Part shown: positions 1 to 7,951 of the stretch, in pieces
Layout of the letters: each line of letters starts with the position of its first letter
How positions within the stretch are numbered: position 1 is the first letter of the stretch
Source: an uncultured Clostridia bacterium
GTDB taxonomy: Bacteria; Bacillota; Clostridia; Oscillospirales; Ruminococcaceae
Assembly: GCA_947072265.1 (NCBI GenBank)
Contig: CAMTHN010000013.1
Coordinates: 1-12,989, forward strand
DNA: 12,989 bases
Direction: 5' to 3'
Position numbers and translations under genes: made by a program
The notes under the pieces: generated by a model
Told to the model about the DNA's origin: nothing
The model's database searches: none
What the model saw: the letters and a program-made list of their open reading frames with translations, nothing else

Positions 1-1053
1 AATAGTGATGAATTAAGTCCTGGTGTTAATATGGTTGTTCGTTGTTATATTGCTCAAAAAAGAAAGATAAGTGTGGGGGATAAGATGGCGGGTCGTCATG
101 GAAACAAAGGGGTTGTTTCCAGAATTCTTCCACAAGAAGATATGCCATTTTTACCAGATGGAACTCCTCTAGATATAGTTTTAAATCCACTTGGGGTTCC
201 CTCTCGTATGAACATTGGACAAGTTTTAGAGGTTCATCTAGGCTATGCAGCTAAAGCTCTCGGATGGAAAATTATGACACCTGTTTTTGATGGTGCGAGA
301 GAGTCGGATATTAGAGATTGTTTAAGAGAAGCTGGTCTTAGAGAAGATGGAAAAACTATTTTATATGATGGACGAACAGGAGAAGCTTTTGATAATCCAG
401 TTACGGTTGGTTATATGTATTTTCTAAAACTTCATCACCTTGTAGATGATAAAATACATGCAAGATCAACCGGACCTTATTCTCTTGTTACACAACAACC
501 TTTAGGAGGAAAAGCACAATTTGGTGGGCAAAGATTTGGAGAGATGGAGGTTTGGGCACTAGAGGCGTATGGAGCTGCATATACTCTTCAAGAGATATTG
601 ACGGTTAAATCGGATGATGTTGTTGGACGTGTAAAAACATACGAGGCAATTGTTAAAGGGCAAAATGTTCCAAAACCGGGAATTCCAGAATCGTTTAAAG
701 TTTTGATAAAAGAATTACAATCTTTATGTTTAGATGTTCGTGTCCTTGATAAGTATGAAAATGAAATTGATTTAAAACAGTCTTTTGAAGACTATGAAGA
801 GATGGGATTTAAACCTGTTGAAGATGGAGAAGAGATATTAAAAGAACCATCTATAGAAGTTGCGGAAGAATTAGAAGGATTTTTAGTTGATGAAAACCCT
901 TCTGATATCGAAATAGAAGAAGAGCTTGAAGTTGAAGATATAGATCTAAATTTAGATTTGGATAATATATTTGAAGCAGATATTGATGAAATTAATGAAA
1001 CGGAATCGATCGATATTTTTAATGATATATCCAAAGATGATATAGACATGTAA
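1..1053 (+). CDS. rpoB: RNA polymerase beta subunit, C-terminal part (partial)
   Basis: This is the C-terminal 350 residues of the beta subunit of bacterial RNA polymerase, part of the catalytic core that transcribes DNA. The frame is open from base 1, so the gene begins outside the window; the ATG at 31 is internal. Diagnostic stretches are GDKMAGRHGNKGVVS near residues 26-40, the PLGVPSRMN segment, and the KAQFGGQRFGEMEVWALEA block that precedes the beta-beta' clamp contact. The last 70 or so residues are a low-complexity acidic tail rich in Glu, Asp and Ile, ending KDDIDM. Such acidic extensions occur in clostridial RpoB and are presumably disordered. rpoC follows after 17 nt, as in the usual rpoBC operon. 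The + strand coding sequence is purine-rich, as is normal for a Firmicute leading-strand gene. Confidence 0.98.
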   Translation, partial: NSDELSPGVNMVVRCYIAQKRKISVGDKMAGRHGNKGVVSRILPQEDMPFLPDGTPLDIVLNPLGVPSRMNIGQVLEVHLGYAAKALGWKIMTPVFDGARESDIRDCLREAGLREDGKTILYDGRTGEAFDNPVTVGYMYFLKLHHLVDDKIHARSTGPYSLVTQQPLGGKAQFGGQRFGEMEVWALEAYGAAYTLQEILTVKSDDVVGRVKTYEAIVKGQNVPKPGIPESFKVLIKELQSLCLDVRVLDKYENEIDLKQSFEDYEEMGFKPVEDGEEILKEPSIEVAEELEGFLVDENPSDIEIEEELEVEDIDLNLDLDNIFEADIDEINETESIDIFNDISKDDIDM

Positions 1054-1070
1054 AGAAAGGGTTTCTGTAT

Positions 1071-4000
1071 ATGGAATTTAATGTATTTGATTCTATCAAA
1101 ATTGGACTGGCGTCGCCAGAGCAAATAAGACAGTGGTCTTTTGGAGAAGTTAAAAAACCAGAAACAATAAATTATAGAACCCTTAAGCCAGAAAGAGAGG
1201 GTCTATTTTGTGAAAAGATATTTGGTCCTCAAAAAGACTGGGAATGTCATTGTGGAAAATATAAAAGATTAAGATATAAAGGGAAAATTTGTGATAAATG
1301 TGGCGTTGAAGTTACAAGAGCAAAGGTTCGTAGAGAGAGAATGGGGCATATTGAACTTGCTGCACCTGTATCACATATATGGTATTTTAAAGGAATCCCA
1401 TCTAGAATGGGTTTATTACTTGATATATCCCCTAGAAGATTAGAAGAAGTTTTGTATTTTGCAAAATATATAGTTGTTGATCCAGGAGATACGGTTTTAG
1501 AAAAAGCACAGCTTTTAACAGAAAAAGAATATTCGGATATGTATGAAAAATATGAGGATGACTTTAGAGCTGGCATGGGTGCAGAGGCTATTGAAGAAAT
1601 TTTAAAGACTTTGGATTTAGAAAAATTAGCTTTAGATTTAAAATTAGATTTAGAAACAGCATCGGGACAAAAAAAGATTAGATGTTTAAAAAGATTAGAA
1701 GTTGTTCAATCTTTGAAAGCATCGGGAAATATGGCAGAATGGATGATACTTCGTGTTGTTCCTGTAATTCCACCTGACATTAGACCGATGGTTCAGCTAG
1801 ATGGAGGAAGGTTTGCTACTTCTGATCTTAATGATCTTTACAGAAGAGTTATAAATAGAAATAATAGGCTTAAAAGGCTTTTAGACCTTAGTGCGCCTGA
1901 TATAATAGTTCGAAATGAAAAAAGAATGCTTCAAGAAGCTGTAGATGCTTTGATAGATAATGGAAGAAGAGGAAGACCGGTTACAGGTCCAAACAATAGA
2001 CCTTTAAAATCATTATCAGATATGCTAAAGGGTAAACAAGGTAGATTTAGACAAAATCTTCTAGGAAAACGTGTTGATTATTCTGGAAGATCGGTTATTG
2101 TAGTTGGTCCAGAACTTAAAATGTATCAATGTGGACTACCGAAAGAGATGGCATTAGAATTATTCAAGCCATTTGTTATGAAAAGACTTGTAGAAACAGG
2201 AGTTTCTAATAATATAAAAAGCGCAAGAAAGATGGTTGAAAGAGCTAAAGAACAAGTTTGGGATGCTTTAGAAACAGTTATAAAAGGACATCCAGTCTTG
2301 TTAAACAGAGCGCCAACATTGCATAGACTTGGAATACAGGCTTTTGAACCAGTTCTAGTAGAGGGTCGTGCTTTAAAATTACATCCATTAGTTTGTACAG
2401 CATATAATGCAGATTTTGATGGAGACCAAATGGCTGTTCATGTTCCTCTTTCAGCAGAAGCACAAGCAGAGGCAAGATTTCTTATGCTTGCTGCAAATAA
2501 TCTTTTAAAACCTTCTGATGGGAGACCTGTCGCTGTTCCTACACAGGATATGGTTTTAGGGGCATATTATCTTACATTACAAAAGAAGAATGAAATAGGC
2601 GAAGGAAAATGTTTCTCAAATTGTAATGAAGCTATAATGGCTTATAATGAAGGTGTTGTTTCTCTTCATGCGCCTGTAAGAGTTAGAGTTTCTAGAACTA
2701 TAGATGGAGAAAATAGGCTTAAAATTATAGAAACAACAGTTGGAAGAATTATATTTAACGAACCAATTCCACAGGATTTGGGTTTTGTAGACAGAACAAA
2801 CGAAGATACAATGTTTGACTTTGAAATTTCTTTTCTAACTGGTAAGAAACAATTAGGAGATATATTTGAAAAGTGTATTCGAGTTCATGGAACTGCAAAA
2901 ACAGCAGAGGTTTTAGATAAGGTTAAATCTCTTGGTTTTAAATATTCCACAAAAGGTGCGATTACTGTTGCAGTTTGTGACGCAGTAATTCCTCCTCAAA
3001 AGAAACAACTTTTGGAAGATGCAGAATCGCAGATAACAATTATAAATAAACAGTTTAATAAAGGGCTTGTTTCAAATCAAGAGAGATATGAGCTAGTTAT
3101 AAAAACTTGGGATATTGCTACAAAGCTTGTTTCAAAAGCTTTGACAGAAAATTTACATGAGCATAATCCGATATTTATGATGGCGGATTCTGGAGCTCGT
3201 GGAAGTATAAATCAGATTAGACAGCTTGCAGGTATGAGAGGACTAATTGCCAATACATCGGGGTCAACAATCGAGATTCCTATTAGAGCTAACTATAGAG
3301 AAGGTCTAAATATTCTAGAATATTTTATATCATCTAGAGGAGCTAGGAAAGGTCTGGCAGATACAGCTTTAAGAACAGCCGATTCTGGATATCTAACAAG
3401 ACGATTGGTTGATGTTTCCCAAGATGTTATTATAAGACAAGACAATTGTCATTCGGAAATTGGAATAGACGTTTATGATATAAAAGAAGGAAATGAGATG
3501 ATTGAACCATTAAAAGAAAGACTTATGGGAAGATATCTTGTTCATGATTATAAAGATGAAAAAACAGAAAAAATCATCGTAAGTAAAGATACTATGATGG
3601 GTGAAAAAGAGGCATTAGATCTTATTAATGCTGGTGTTGAAAGTATTCAAATTAGATCAATATTGCATTGCAAATCTCTACAAGGAGTTTGCGGAAAATG
3701 CTATGGAGATAACCTGGCCAATGGAAATCCAATAGCTGTAGGAGAAGCAGTAGGAATAATAGCAGCACAGTCTATAGGAGAGCCAGGAACCCAGCTAACT
3801 ATGAGAACCTTCCATACAGGGGGAATAGCATCTGCAGAAGATATAACTCAAGGTTTGCCAAGAGTTGAGGAACTATTTGAAGGAAGAAGACCAAAAAGTT
3901 CTGCAATTATAACAGAAGTTGGCGGAGTCATGAGGATGGAAGATATTAAAAGAACTAGAAACATAATAGTTACTATGGAAAGTGGAGAAGAAAAAGCATA

Positions 4001-4640
4001 TCCAATACCATATGGATACAGAATTAGAGTTACCGAAGGGGCAACAGCACAACCAGGGGATGCTTTAACAGAAGGTTCTGTAAATCCACACGATGTTTTA
4101 TTAGTTAAAGGAGAGCAAGAGGTTCAAAATTATCTAATAGCAGAGGTTCAAAAAGTTTATCGAATGCAGGGTGTTGATATAAATGATAAACATATAGAAG
4201 TAATTATTCGTCAGATGATGAGAAAAATAAGGATTGATCAAGGGGGAAGTACTGCGTTGTTACCTGGTTCTCTTGTTGAAAGATCTGAATTTGCTAAAGC
4301 GAATAATATTATAGATAAAAGAATAGCAGAGGGTGAAGAAGGTATATCAAAAGCCACATTTATTCCGGTTTTATTAGGAATAACAAAAGCCTCTCTTGCT
4401 ACAGATAGCTTTTTATCTGCTGCTTCTTTCCAAGAAACGACAAGGGTTCTGACAGAGGCGGCTATAAAAGGTAAAGTTGATCATCTTTTAGGGTTAAAAG
4501 AAAATGTAATAATAGGAAAACTTGTTCCGGCGGGAACAGGTATGGCGTGTTATAGAAATGTAAGTATTGTTAAGACGTTAAAAGAAAATTATAACGATAG
4601 TGTTATAGATAACTTAGATAGTGCAATTACAAAGCATTAA
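1071..4640 (+). CDS. rpoC: RNA polymerase beta' subunit
   Basis: Complete 1189-residue beta' subunit, the partner of RpoB that carries the catalytic magnesium site. The N-terminal zinc site is visible as C59, C61, C74 and C77. The active-site loop NADFDGDQ is at residues 446-453, its three aspartates (448, 450, 452) binding the catalytic magnesium. The second zinc site is C793, C867, C874 and C877. The trigger-loop region contains GEPGTQLTMRTFHTGG. Length and the absence of a large insertion in the trigger loop fit Firmicutes. The ATG start has an AAAGG-type SD about 10 nt upstream. Translation ends at TAA 4638-4640, directly followed by the terminator. There is no sign of disruption, and unlike the opposing phage genes it has an ordinary ATG start and normal Met content. 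Confidence 0.99.
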   Translation: MEFNVFDSIKIGLASPEQIRQWSFGEVKKPETINYRTLKPEREGLFCEKIFGPQKDWECHCGKYKRLRYKGKICDKCGVEVTRAKVRRERMGHIELAAPVSHIWYFKGIPSRMGLLLDISPRRLEEVLYFAKYIVVDPGDTVLEKAQLLTEKEYSDMYEKYEDDFRAGMGAEAIEEILKTLDLEKLALDLKLDLETASGQKKIRCLKRLEVVQSLKASGNMAEWMILRVVPVIPPDIRPMVQLDGGRFATSDLNDLYRRVINRNNRLKRLLDLSAPDIIVRNEKRMLQEAVDALIDNGRRGRPVTGPNNRPLKSLSDMLKGKQGRFRQNLLGKRVDYSGRSVIVVGPELKMYQCGLPKEMALELFKPFVMKRLVETGVSNNIKSARKMVERAKEQVWDALETVIKGHPVLLNRAPTLHRLGIQAFEPVLVEGRALKLHPLVCTAYNADFDGDQMAVHVPLSAEAQAEARFLMLAANNLLKPSDGRPVAVPTQDMVLGAYYLTLQKKNEIGEGKCFSNCNEAIMAYNEGVVSLHAPVRVRVSRTIDGENRLKIIETTVGRIIFNEPIPQDLGFVDRTNEDTMFDFEISFLTGKKQLGDIFEKCIRVHGTAKTAEVLDKVKSLGFKYSTKGAITVAVCDAVIPPQKKQLLEDAESQITIINKQFNKGLVSNQERYELVIKTWDIATKLVSKALTENLHEHNPIFMMADSGARGSINQIRQLAGMRGLIANTSGSTIEIPIRANYREGLNILEYFISSRGARKGLADTALRTADSGYLTRRLVDVSQDVIIRQDNCHSEIGIDVYDIKEGNEMIEPLKERLMGRYLVHDYKDEKTEKIIVSKDTMMGEKEALDLINAGVESIQIRSILHCKSLQGVCGKCYGDNLANGNPIAVGEAVGIIAAQSIGEPGTQLTMRTFHTGGIASAEDITQGLPRVEELFEGRRPKSSAIITEVGGVMRMEDIKRTRNIIVTMESGEEKAYPIPYGYRIRVTEGATAQPGDALTEGSVNPHDVLLVKGEQEVQNYLIAEVQKVYRMQGVDINDKHIEVIIRQMMRKIRIDQGGSTALLPGSLVERSEFAKANNIIDKRIAEGEEGISKATFIPVLLGITKASLATDSFLSAASFQETTRVLTEAAIKGKVDHLLGLKENVIIGKLVPAGTGMACYRNVSIVKTLKENYNDSVIDNLDSAITKH

Positions 4641-4678
4641 AAAAAAACTGATATCATTTGATATCAGTTTTTTTTTTA
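4640..4678. terminator. Bidirectional intrinsic terminator between rpoC and the phage operon
   Basis: A near-perfect palindrome, ACTGATATCA-TT-TGATATCAGT (about 4647-4668), folds as a hairpin with an ATTT loop. It has an A run on its left (a U run for the - strand transcript) and a T run on its right (for the + strand transcript). It therefore has the form of an intrinsic terminator in both directions and should stop rpoC and the convergent phage operon. The TGA stop of the last phage gene (4654-4656) lies inside the hairpin. Confidence 0.9.
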
Positions 4679-5148
4679 ATATGTTTAAAAGAACTAGTAG
4701 AATAGGATGGAAGAAAGCTTTTTATAAATGTTTCTATATGTAATTTATCAGAATATATGCCAAGGTTTTTAATTATATTAATCTGAATATGATTATTAGG
4801 AATATCTTCTATCAAGTCCACTTCTATCCCACCAGATTTTATAGAGGATATAATTTCATCTTTTGTATAAGATTTATCAGAAATAAATAATCGAGATGAA
4901 TATATATTCGATCTTTCTGAAGCTGATATTATAGGGTTTCCAATTTGAAAAAGATGGTCGTACATATATTCTCCAAAAGAATCAAAAGATGAAAAAAATA
5001 TATTATTTAAAGATGAATATAAATTATCAAATATATATTCTAATATTAGAGAATAGCAAGAAAGTTCTGCAAATATAAATGATTTATCGGATATTTTATA
5101 AAAATTTGTATTATTTAATATAGAAACCATATTTTCTAAAATAGTCAT
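4654..5148 (-). CDS. YmfQ-like (DUF2313) phage tail/baseplate protein
   Basis: Predicted 164-residue baseplate protein of the YmfQ/XkdU type, which joins the wedge at the outer end of the baseplate in Mu- and PBSX-like contractile tails. Visible family features are the central E-x-x-G (GNPIISASERSNIYSSRL, residues 70-87), then an SYTKDEIISSIKSGGIEVDLIED segment (93-115) and a beta-rich tail. Its place directly after baseplate J is the expected order. The ATG at 5148 has an AGGAG SD 9 nt upstream, overlapping the end of the baseplate J gene. The C-terminus is a lysine run, and the stop codon falls inside the shared terminator hairpin, so this is the last gene of the operon. The assignment rests on recognition of the pattern and on position. 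Confidence 0.75.
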   Translation of the reverse strand: MTILENMVSILNNTNFYKISDKSFIFAELSCYSLILEYIFDNLYSSLNNIFFSSFDSFGEYMYDHLFQIGNPIISASERSNIYSSRLFISDKSYTKDEIISSIKSGGIEVDLIEDIPNNHIQINIIKNLGIYSDKLHIETFIKSFLPSYSTSSFKHIKKKTDIK

Positions 5149-5150
5149 AT

Positions 5151-6203
5151 TTATAAACTCCTATAATTAACAGTTATAACATCTGGAACAAAAACATAAT
5201 CAGATGGTATTTTTATAGTGGAAGCAGGGTTGTTAAATTTATAGTCAACGATATTAGGAATGGAGAGGATATATTGACCAGCTTTATAAGGCGAAAATGA
5301 TTCACCAATATTTAATTCTGCAGTATATTGTTCTATTGCAAAAACAACAGAATTTTTAATCTCTGTTTCGGATATAGGGTTGGATGCATAAACAGTTATG
5401 TCACATTCTAGCCAACGAGGAGTGGGTTGTTTGACAATAATATTATGATTTATAGGACGATACTTTTTAATTTCTTGCTGTATAGTAGCAATTTGTGAAG
5501 GAAGTATATTTCGTTGAGAATTTGTTATATATAGATTAATTGAATTATCTTTTATCTGGGCTAAAGCAGATGTAATATAATCAAATTTCATAGCAAAATT
5601 TTCATAAAATATTAGATTTATCCCATTTGATATATTGACAAATGAATTTAACAGCCGTTTTCTAAAAGAAATATTTGTTTCTTTATCTATTCCACCAGAA
5701 AAAGGATAAAGGTTGGAAACAGAAGAAATACCAGGAATGGAAGATAGAATTGTATCAATTTTCTTTGAAGCAATATTAGAATTTTTTCCGCCAATATCAG
5801 ATGAAGAAACAACATTGGTAGAGGAAGACCCTTTAGTAATAGAGGCATTCTCCACTGTTATAAATGATATTCCAGAAACAAAAGAAGATGTAACTACAGT
5901 TCCTTTGGGTATAATAATTGTTTCTATAGCGGGAGAAGATCTAGAAAATGTTAGAGTTCCAGACGAAGCTTTTGCAGGGAAAGGAAAAAGATTTCTATTT
6001 TCTCCATGTTTTAAAAGAAATTCATCATTAGCAGTTTGAGGGAATATTTGATTTTTAATAAAGTCGCTATATTTATATAATTTTTCTAATTCTCCAGAAA
6101 TAATTTTAAATCGTATCCCAATATCAGATGCATCATCAGGAAAAACTCCAACCATAGAAACAAATTGATCTGTCATGTTATCTAAAATATTTTTATAATT
6201 AAT
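5151..6203 (-). CDS. Baseplate J-like protein, non-canonical ATT start
   Basis: Baseplate wedge protein of the gpJ/XkdT family (350 residues with the start chosen here). Family signs are DEFLLKHGE (about 60-68), FPFPAKASSGTLTF (about 74-87), the IPKGTVV strand (about 98-104) and the GGIDKETNISFRKRL motif (about 170-184). The first ATG, at 6176, has no SD and would remove a conserved N-terminus: the upstream in-frame codons read NYKNILDNM, matching the usual opening of this family. The only start with a proper SD is ATT at 6203, exactly 7 nt after GGAGG (6215-6211) and 1 nt after the stop of the preceding gene. No ATG, GTG or TTG occurs between that SD and 6176. The frame is intact and the family motifs are kept, so a broken gene seems unlikely; tight coupling to the upstream gene may assist initiation. 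Confidence 0.85.
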   Translation of the reverse strand: MNYKNILDNMTDQFVSMVGVFPDDASDIGIRFKIISGELEKLYKYSDFIKNQIFPQTANDEFLLKHGENRNLFPFPAKASSGTLTFSRSSPAIETIIIPKGTVVTSSFVSGISFITVENASITKGSSSTNVVSSSDIGGKNSNIASKKIDTILSSIPGISSVSNLYPFSGGIDKETNISFRKRLLNSFVNISNGINLIFYENFAMKFDYITSALAQIKDNSINLYITNSQRNILPSQIATIQQEIKKYRPINHNIIVKQPTPRWLECDITVYASNPISETEIKNSVVFAIEQYTAELNIGESFSPYKAGQYILSIPNIVDYKFNNPASTIKIPSDYVFVPDVITVNYRSL

Positions 6204-6215
6204 ATTAATTCCTCC
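6201..6215 (-). promoter_or_regulatory. SD and ATT start of the baseplate J gene
   Basis: GGAGG (6215-6211), 7 nt, then ATT (6203-6201). The SD lies in the last codons of the GP46-like gene, whose stop is 1 nt before the ATT. The conserved N-terminus of the protein begins here. Confidence 0.72.
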
Positions 6216-6588
6216 AACTATTATTTTTAAAGGATAAGGTGTATGTATTTAAATTGTTATCTTTATTTGGATATGAAATTTTTATTTTTATATCCAATGA
6301 TATATTTCCAGATGATTTATCTATATTTTTTTCTACATTAATAATAGTTATAGATGGTATATCTGCTAGGCATTCCGTTATAGATGAGAGTAAATAGAAG
6401 TCATCAATTTTATTTAGATCGAGTTGCCATAAGTCAAATCCAAGAAGGGGATCATAAGGGAAAGATCCTTTTTTTATAGAAAGTCTAATTAAAGCTTGTT
6501 GTATAATAGCATCTATACCAGAAATGGAAATAGGAAGTCCATTTGGAGAAATAAAAATATCTCCATCTTTAATTAAAGAGTCGATTAT
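6205..6588 (-). CDS. GP46-like baseplate wedge protein, no NTG start codon
   Basis: A 127-residue protein of the phage Mu GP46 / XkdS (gpW/gp25-like) wedge group. The evidence is the motif YDPLLGFDLWQLDL (residues 45-58), the ISPNGLPI opening (13-20) and a beta-rich C-terminus. It lies between the spike and baseplate J genes, where a GP46/XkdS-type wedge protein is expected. The frame has no ATG, GTG, TTG or CTG before a TTG at codon 98, far inside the domain, which is why gene finders would miss it. A strong GGAGG (6600-6596) is followed by ATT (spacing 4), ATA (spacing 7) and ATC (spacing 10). I chose ATA at 6588 because spacing 7 is used by other genes here; it overlaps the TAA stop of the spike gene. 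The protein contains no methionine other than a presumed initiator. The reading frame is certain; the exact start is not. Confidence 0.85.
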   Translation of the reverse strand: MIDSLIKDGDIFISPNGLPISISGIDAIIQQALIRLSIKKGSFPYDPLLGFDLWQLDLNKIDDFYLLSSITECLADIPSITIINVEKNIDKSSGNISLDIKIKISYPNKDNNLNTYTLSFKNNSWRN

Positions 6589-6965
6589 AATGATTCCTCC
6601 TTTTTTAGAGGGGTAAAAATGCCGTTAGATGATATGATGGCTCCATTTAAAATAATAGATCCATCATTGCAAAGTTTAATAGTGGCTCCACCAGAGGAAG
6701 AAAATGATAGTTCACCAGGAAGAAGAGAAGGGTTGTTTTGTATAATACATCCAGAGCAAACAACTTCTCTGTCAGTGGGAATGATAAGTACTGTAGAATT
6801 TTCTTGAGGTATATATTCAATACCGGGAATAGAAATTATAGGGATATTAGTAAATAGTGAATCAGATACAGCAGAAATAGTAGAAGAATAAGTATTACAT
6901 ACTATAGCGGTAGAACAGGGTAAAGTTTGATAGGAATCTTGTGCTTTAAAATCATCAGTAATCAT
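6585..6965 (-). CDS. Baseplate spike (gpV-like) protein
   Basis: Short (126 residues) gpV-like baseplate spike, the part that would sit under the hub and pierce the target envelope. The middle, IPGIEYIPQENSTVLIIPTDREVV, fits the OB-fold core of gpV-type spikes (gPG..y.P..gs.VLv). The C-terminal GELSFSSSGGATIKLCNDG followed by SIILNG is the typical GG-x-I-x-L-x-N-D-G-S-I-x-I-N-G beta repeat of spike tips. The ATG at 6965 has an AAGGA SD about 8 nt upstream. The neighbours, hub before and GP46-like wedge after, agree. It is shorter than most gpV proteins, lacking an extended C-terminal needle. Four cysteines are present, but no clear metal-binding HxH tip. Confidence 0.7.
   Translation of the reverse strand: MITDDFKAQDSYQTLPCSTAIVCNTYSSTISAVSDSLFTNIPIISIPGIEYIPQENSTVLIIPTDREVVCSGCIIQNNPSLLPGELSFSSSGGATIKLCNDGSIILNGAIISSNGIFTPLKKEESL
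6586..6600 (-). promoter_or_regulatory. SD and ATA start of the GP46-like gene
   Basis: GGAGG (6600-6596), then 7 nt, then ATA (6588-6586). The ATA overlaps the TAA stop of the spike gene. The site would be an ordinary strong initiation site if the third base were G. ATT and ATC flank the ATA in frame and are the alternatives. Confidence 0.7.
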
Positions 6966-6976
6966 AAAATATTTCC

Positions 6977-7951
6977 TTATATAATAAATTTTTTATCTAA
7001 AAGAATAATAGTAGAAGAAATTTTTTTATTAGAAATAGAAATAGAAATATCTCCTACATATAAATTTTTAAGAGAGCAGTATGATGAGATAAAAGAAGCA
7101 GAATCGCCAATAGAAATAGAAGGAATAAAAGGTATAGAAAGAACTATTTGGTTTGAATATATTAATGATTTATTCACATAATATTTTGCGCTAAGAGAGG
7201 GGTTTGAGAGCCATTCGTGGGGATAATTAAAATAACGTTTCCTAACAATTTTCAAAGATTCAGCAAACTTATTATCTAGAGAAACGTTATATAAAGAGCC
7301 ATAAGAAGAAGATCCAGTTTTTACATATATTTTGGATATAATTTTATCCCGTTTACTAATAAATGTTGCGGAGGAGAAGGGGATAGAATCGGTTTTAGAG
7401 GTAGTAGAAAACAGATGATTTTTGGTATTAAAAGGATTTAAGGAGATAGAAGAATTATTGGAAATAAAAAAAGGAGATTTTTGGAAAGTAAGTTTACAAA
7501 ACAGGTCTACGACCGACCAATGGCTAGATCCTTTTTTTATATTAAGAGAGGGCAAAATTTTATTAGAAGGAATAATAAAAGAAGAGATTCCAAAAGGTTT
7601 GCAATGTCGTGTAAATATATCGTTAGATGAAACATTGGTATAGGTAGAAGGTCTAACTTCGTTATCAAGCATATAAGCAGAAGATTTATTTCTCGATGAT
7701 ATATGTAGTATAAAATGGTTATCTGATGGAGCTTCTAATGAAAGGGTATCGATTATTCCATTAAATATAAGTGTTGAATTAGAATAAACTTTTATAGAGA
7801 TAATATCTGTTATATAGGAATATATGACAGCTGAAAATTCTAGAAAATCAGAAGGTATATTGATAGAAGAATTAAATTTGCAAGATATAATATTATTTAT
7901 TTGTATTTGCTGATTTTTAGAATTAAAGCAGATAATTTCAAAGTCATTCAT
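6977..7951 (-). CDS. Baseplate hub, phage late control gpD/XkdQ-like
   Basis: Predicted baseplate hub protein (324 residues) of the late-control-D/XkdQ group, which forms the central ring joining tail tube and spike. Supporting signs are the beta-rich N-terminal domain with FNGIIDTLSL, the SSRNKSSAYMLDNEVRPSTYTN segment typical of these hubs near residues 80-102, and the C-terminal segment YVGDISISISNKKISSTIILL. The frame is open further upstream to 8029, but that region is the end of the preceding gene in another frame. The ATG at 7951 has GGAGG 5 nt upstream; an ATG at 7954 is only 2 nt from the SD. The gene overlaps the preceding one by 8 nt, implying coupled translation. It is very rich in Ser and Ile and poor in Met. 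Confidence 0.8.
   Translation of the reverse strand: MNDFEIICFNSKNQQIQINNIISCKFNSSINIPSDFLEFSAVIYSYITDIISIKVYSNSTLIFNGIIDTLSLEAPSDNHFILHISSRNKSSAYMLDNEVRPSTYTNVSSNDIFTRHCKPFGISSFIIPSNKILPSLNIKKGSSHWSVVDLFCKLTFQKSPFFISNNSSISLNPFNTKNHLFSTTSKTDSIPFSSATFISKRDKIISKIYVKTGSSSYGSLYNVSLDNKFAESLKIVRKRYFNYPHEWLSNPSLSAKYYVNKSLIYSNQIVLSIPFIPSISIGDSASFISSYCSLKNLYVGDISISISNKKISSTIILLDKKFII

Noticed and set aside
792..2475. Minus-strand frames inside rpoB and rpoC (792-1124, 1247-1576, 2278-2475)
   Set aside because: Shadows of highly conserved RNA polymerase genes with no independent support.
5713..7643. Open + strand frames opposite the baseplate genes (5713-6039, 6619-6807, 6927-7181, 7422-7643)
   Set aside because: They are antisense to genes with recognised family motifs, have low-complexity Glu/Ile/Lys-rich translations, and no convincing SD. 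They arise from the purine-rich + strand.
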